Assembly (NCBI GenBank): GCA_023450085.1
Contig: JAEXHI010000015.1
Location: forward strand, 1 to 64,000
Direction: 5' to 3'
DNA: 64,000 nucleotides
Origin: Bacteroidota bacterium
GTDB taxonomy: Bacteria; Bacteroidota; Bacteroidia; Sphingobacteriales; Sphingobacteriaceae
Below, piece by piece: positions 62,535 to 64,000 of the stretch. Within the stretch, counting starts at the first letter, position 1, and the number at the start of each line of letters is the position of its first letter. The notes beneath the pieces are model-generated. The model saw only the letters and a list, made by a program, of their open reading frames with translations. It was not told where the DNA came from and searched no databases. The translations under genes and the position numbers were made by a program.

Positions 62535-64000
62535 ATGCCAAAAAAGAAACAGACTCCCCTAGGAACAAAAAGCAAAACAGTTCAATCTGCAGAAAATGCT
62601 TTTGAAAAATATCAATCTCCAGTATGGCAGTACAGTCTTTTAACTGATTTTGATGTTTCGCTATTTCTTTTGGGCAAACATTTTAAGTTGTACGAAAAAA
62701 TGGGAGCGCACCTTTGCACCGTTAATGGAGTAGACGGGGTGTACTTTGCAGTTTGGGCGCCAAATGCACAAAAGGTGCATGTAATGGCCAACTTTAATGC
62801 CTGGAACCGCGAAAGTCATTTGCTGTTTAATCGTTGGGACGAATCGGGTATTTGGGAAGGATTTATTCCTCACTTAAAAAAGGGCGAAGTCTATAAATAT
62901 TTTGTGAAGGGATTTGATGGTTCTGAAGTAGAAAAAAGCGATCCTTATGCTTTGCATGCCGAACATCCACCACGTAAGGCTTCTATTGTTTGGGATACTG
63001 ATTACACTTGGAAGGATAAGGCATGGATGAACAAAAGGGAAAAGAAGAATGCCCTAGACCAACCTATTTCTGTTTATGAAGTGCATTTGGGATCATGGCA
63101 ACGTGACCCTGCAGATCCTGAAAGGGTATTGAGTTATGGGGAGATTGCCGCAACTTTGGTGCCTTATGTACTGCAAATGGGATTTACCCATGTAGAGTTT
63201 CTGCCCGTGATGGAATATCCCTACTATCCTTCGTGGGGTTATCAGGTAACTGGATATTACGCGGCAAGTTCCCGTCATGGATCGCCACAAGATTTGATGT
63301 TCTTGATTGAGGAACTGCACAAAAATAACATTGCCGTTATTTTGGATTGGGTACCCTCTCATTTTCCTGGAGATAGTAATGGCTTGTATCATTTCGACGG
63401 AACGCATCTGTACGAGCACTCGGACATGCGTAAAGGTTTTCATCCCGACTGGAAATCATACATTTTTAATTATGATAGGAATGAAGTACGTTCTTTCCTC
63501 ATCAGCAATGCCATGTTTTGGCTGGATAAATACCATTTAGATGGTTTAAGGGTAGATGCGGTTGCTTCCATGTTGTATTTTGATTTTAGTAGAGAAGAGG
63601 GGGAATACGGTACCAATGAATATGGTGGTACCGAGAATTTAGGAGCCGTAAAGTTTCTTAAGGATATGAACGAAGCGGTTTATGGCAACTTTAAGGGCAT
63701 CCAAACCATTGCCGAAGAAAGTAGTACTTACGATGGGGTAACTCGTCCAGTATTTGCTGGTGGTTTGGGCTTTGGCATGAAATGGATGATGGGCTGGATG
63801 AATGATACTTTGAAGTATTTCAAACTGGATCCGCTTAGCAGAAAACACCACCATCACCAGCTTACGTTTAGCTTAACCTATGCGTTTACTGAGAACTTTA
63901 TGTTGCCGCTTTCGCACGATGAAGTGGTACACGGTAAATCACCGATGATTTATAAAATGCCAGGTGATGAATGGCAGAAGTTTGCCAATTTAAGGGCTTT
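62535..64000 (+). CDS. glgB: 1,4-alpha-glucan branching enzyme (partial, runs off the window)
   Basis: ATG at 62535 (MPKKKQTPLGTKSK); the frame stays open to the right edge, about 488 codons. A CBM48-like domain (about 50-150, VYFAVWAPNAQKVHVMANFNAW) precedes the GH13 barrel: GFTHVEFLPVMEYP, DWVPSHF, the nucleophile Asp in DGLRVDAVAS (about 339), the acid Glu in IAEESSTYDGVTRP (about 393), and SHDEVVHGK. This pattern identifies the branching enzyme that makes alpha-1,6 branches in glycogen. The C-terminal end is missing only because of the window edge. Confidence 0.92.
   Translation, partial: MPKKKQTPLGTKSKTVQSAENAFEKYQSPVWQYSLLTDFDVSLFLLGKHFKLYEKMGAHLCTVNGVDGVYFAVWAPNAQKVHVMANFNAWNRESHLLFNRWDESGIWEGFIPHLKKGEVYKYFVKGFDGSEVEKSDPYALHAEHPPRKASIVWDTDYTWKDKAWMNKREKKNALDQPISVYEVHLGSWQRDPADPERVLSYGEIAATLVPYVLQMGFTHVEFLPVMEYPYYPSWGYQVTGYYAASSRHGSPQDLMFLIEELHKNNIAVILDWVPSHFPGDSNGLYHFDGTHLYEHSDMRKGFHPDWKSYIFNYDRNEVRSFLISNAMFWLDKYHLDGLRVDAVASMLYFDFSREEGEYGTNEYGGTENLGAVKFLKDMNEAVYGNFKGIQTIAEESSTYDGVTRPVFAGGLGFGMKWMMGWMNDTLKYFKLDPLSRKHHHHQLTFSLTYAFTENFMLPLSHDEVVHGKSPMIYKMPGDEWQKFANLRA

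Overview
The window is chromosomal DNA from a Bacteroidota bacterium, most likely a member of the Sphingobacteriaceae close to Pedobacter. The evidence is the low GC content, a type B C-terminal signal of the type IX secretion system (T9SS), the gldA/gldF/gldG genes beside dnaN, several PorT-like outer-membrane barrels, TAnnTTTG-type -7 promoter boxes, and many imperfect palindromes of the GTCATT...AATGAC kind between genes. No rRNA, tRNA, CRISPR array, transposase, integrase or phage gene was seen.

Positions 1-6.3 kb hold malate dehydrogenase, a small unknown protein, an outer-membrane barrel, a YihY/BrkB membrane protein, a 38-residue membrane peptide that normal gene calling would miss, and a secreted beta-helix protein fused to a PDZ domain. 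Positions 6.3-17.1 kb are dominated by aromatic amino acid breakdown: hppD, hmgA, a fumarylacetoacetate hydrolase family gene, a flavin reductase and a long phenylalanine hydroxylase. Together they convert phenylalanine to tyrosine and 4-hydroxyphenylpyruvate to homogentisate and then toward fumarate and acetoacetate. The aminotransferase and the maleylacetoacetate isomerase are not in the window. Interspersed are a DUF1801 protein, an NlpC/P60 hydrolase, an SDR oxidoreductase and a PhnA-type zinc-ribbon protein.

Positions 17.1-31.6 kb carry a GtrA plus LTA-synthase-like pair, a ChaA-type cation/proton antiporter, an SH3-NlpC/P60 enzyme followed by an ArsC-family protein, a two-repeat lipoprotein, a 1162-residue T9SS cargo protein, glyS, a patatin phospholipase and a lipoprotein GDPD. 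The T9SS cargo gene is bracketed by a 32-bp direct repeat of the 3' end of glyS. Positions 31.7-39.7 kb hold gldA, gldF and gldG, with outer-membrane barrel genes around and between them, then dnaN and a DedA protein.

Positions 39.7-50.6 kb include a 7 x 22 bp hairpin array, an S1/P1-like phospholipase/nuclease, a DUF3999/DUF2339 membrane pair, an M20 dipeptidase, and a phosphodiester cluster (metallophosphoesterase and two GDPDs) facing a GlpR/DeoR-like regulator. Positions 50.6-64 kb hold a GIN-domain protein, an enolase-superfamily epimerase divergent from a DUF255 thioredoxin protein, SlyD, a DUF3299 protein with a LolD/FtsX-type ABC pair carrying a His-rich loop, a GH31 alpha-glucosidase, a small membrane protein coupled to an ABC ATPase, and the start of glgB, which runs off the end. 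No single clearly new system stands out. The best leads are the glyS-flanked cargo gene, the putative metal ABC system, the small membrane protein/ATPase pair, the 22-bp array and the nested intergenic repeats.
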